Of a stretch of 5,740 nt of DNA, positions 5,577 through 5,740 are shown in pieces. Where the stretch lies: NCBI GenBank assembly GCA_002255025.1, contig NJEJ01000064.1:1-5740 (forward strand), given 5' to 3'. The translations under genes and the position numbers were made by a program. The stretch is from Candidatus Bathyarchaeota archaeon ex4484_135 (GTDB lineage Archaea > Thermoproteota > Bathyarchaeia > EX4484-135). How positions within the stretch are numbered: the first letter of the stretch is position 1; each line of letters begins with the position of its first letter. The notes under the pieces are model-generated. The model ran no database searches, had not been told where the DNA came from, and saw only the letters and a program-made list of their open reading frames with translations.

Positions 5577-5585
5577 CACCTCTCC
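5577..5585 (-). promoter_or_regulatory. Shine-Dalgarno site favouring the histone start at 5569
   Basis: On the minus strand GGAGAGGTG ends 7 bases before the ATG at 5569. It overlaps the codons of the alternative upstream ATG at 5587, so the two starts compete: a leaderless transcript beginning at 5587 could use the first, and any transcript with a short leader the second. Confidence 0.5.
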
Positions 5586-5608
5586 ATTAGGCCGTGTGAA
5601 GAAAAGGG

Positions 5609-5615
5609 TATTTAA
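5609..5615 (-). promoter_or_regulatory. TATA box of the histone gene
   Basis: Minus-strand GAGTTAAATACCC has TTAAATA at 5615-5609, placing the transcript start at about 5584-5588. That coincides with the upstream ATG at 5587 and leaves a leader of about 16-18 bases for the preferred ATG at 5569, enough to hold its Shine-Dalgarno site. Confidence 0.6.
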
Positions 5616-5653
5616 CTCTTTTGGTCATGTCTCTTTATCCCGAAATCATTCAC

Positions 5654-5662
5654 ACATATATC
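5654..5662. promoter_or_regulatory. TATA-like element near the right edge
   Basis: CACATATATCC is TATA-like on either strand. On the plus strand it predicts a start near 5683; the only plus-strand frame open to the window edge after that begins at ATG 5708 (MMVLTAPHHGL), too short to judge. On the minus strand it would be a second promoter for the histone. A minus-strand frame entering from the edge ends at 5689-5691 and is also too short to call. Nothing else is seen in 5616-5740. Confidence 0.3.
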
Positions 5663-5740
5663 CAGTACATAGGCCCGTATGATTCTTCTCATGGGCTGCT
5701 ATCTGCCATGATGGTCCTCACCGCTCCCCACCATGGGCTA

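Noticed and set aside
5708..5740. Start of a plus-strand gene at ATG 5708 running off the window
   Set aside because: Only eleven codons are visible, there is no Shine-Dalgarno, and the TATA-like element is about 50 bases away, so it is not listed as a gene.

Overview
The window looks like chromosomal DNA from a GC-rich, probably thermophilic archaeon. Three things support this: a single-fold archaeal histone gene, an archaeal-type valyl-tRNA synthetase, and start codons that often lie directly behind archaeal BRE/TATA-like elements of the form (A)GGCTTAA, as expected for leaderless or near-leaderless transcripts. Codon use is rich in AGG (Arg) and ATA (Ile), common in thermophilic archaea. 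The lineage cannot be fixed from this sequence; a TACK-type archaeon is a guess.

Layout from left to right: (1) positions 1-581, minus strand, hold the N-terminal third or less of valS, cut by the window edge. (2) Positions 582-710 form a divergent promoter region. (3) Positions 711-2513, plus strand, encode a 600-residue membrane protein of no family I can name, with three N-terminal membrane segments and a large domain behind them. (4) Positions about 2586-4679, plus strand, hold a secreted, membrane-anchored surface protein: signal peptide, NosD-like right-handed beta-helix, two tandem Ig-like domains and a C-terminal membrane helix. The reading frame is broken twice, by a -1 shift near 3906-3941 and a compensating +1 shift near 4551-4577, so simple gene calling sees only pieces. 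Its last codons overlap a perfect 19-bp tandem repeat carrying two T5 tracts. (5) Positions 4680-5009 are a GC-rich stretch without a convincing gene, with two TATA-like elements and several hairpins. (6) Positions 5010-5297, plus strand, encode a small winged-helix DNA-binding protein. (7) Positions 5345-5569, minus strand, encode an archaeal histone convergent with it. (8) The last 125 bases contain the histone promoter, a second TATA-like element and no convincing gene.

The genes do not form one pathway. ValS and the histone are housekeeping genes. The two large plus-strand genes both look like cell-envelope proteins, but each seems to have its own promoter region, so a shared function is only a suggestion from position. 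No CRISPR array, transposase, integrase, tRNA or rRNA was seen. The most unusual feature is the doubly frameshifted surface-protein gene, together with its lack of a normal start codon behind a strong Shine-Dalgarno sequence.
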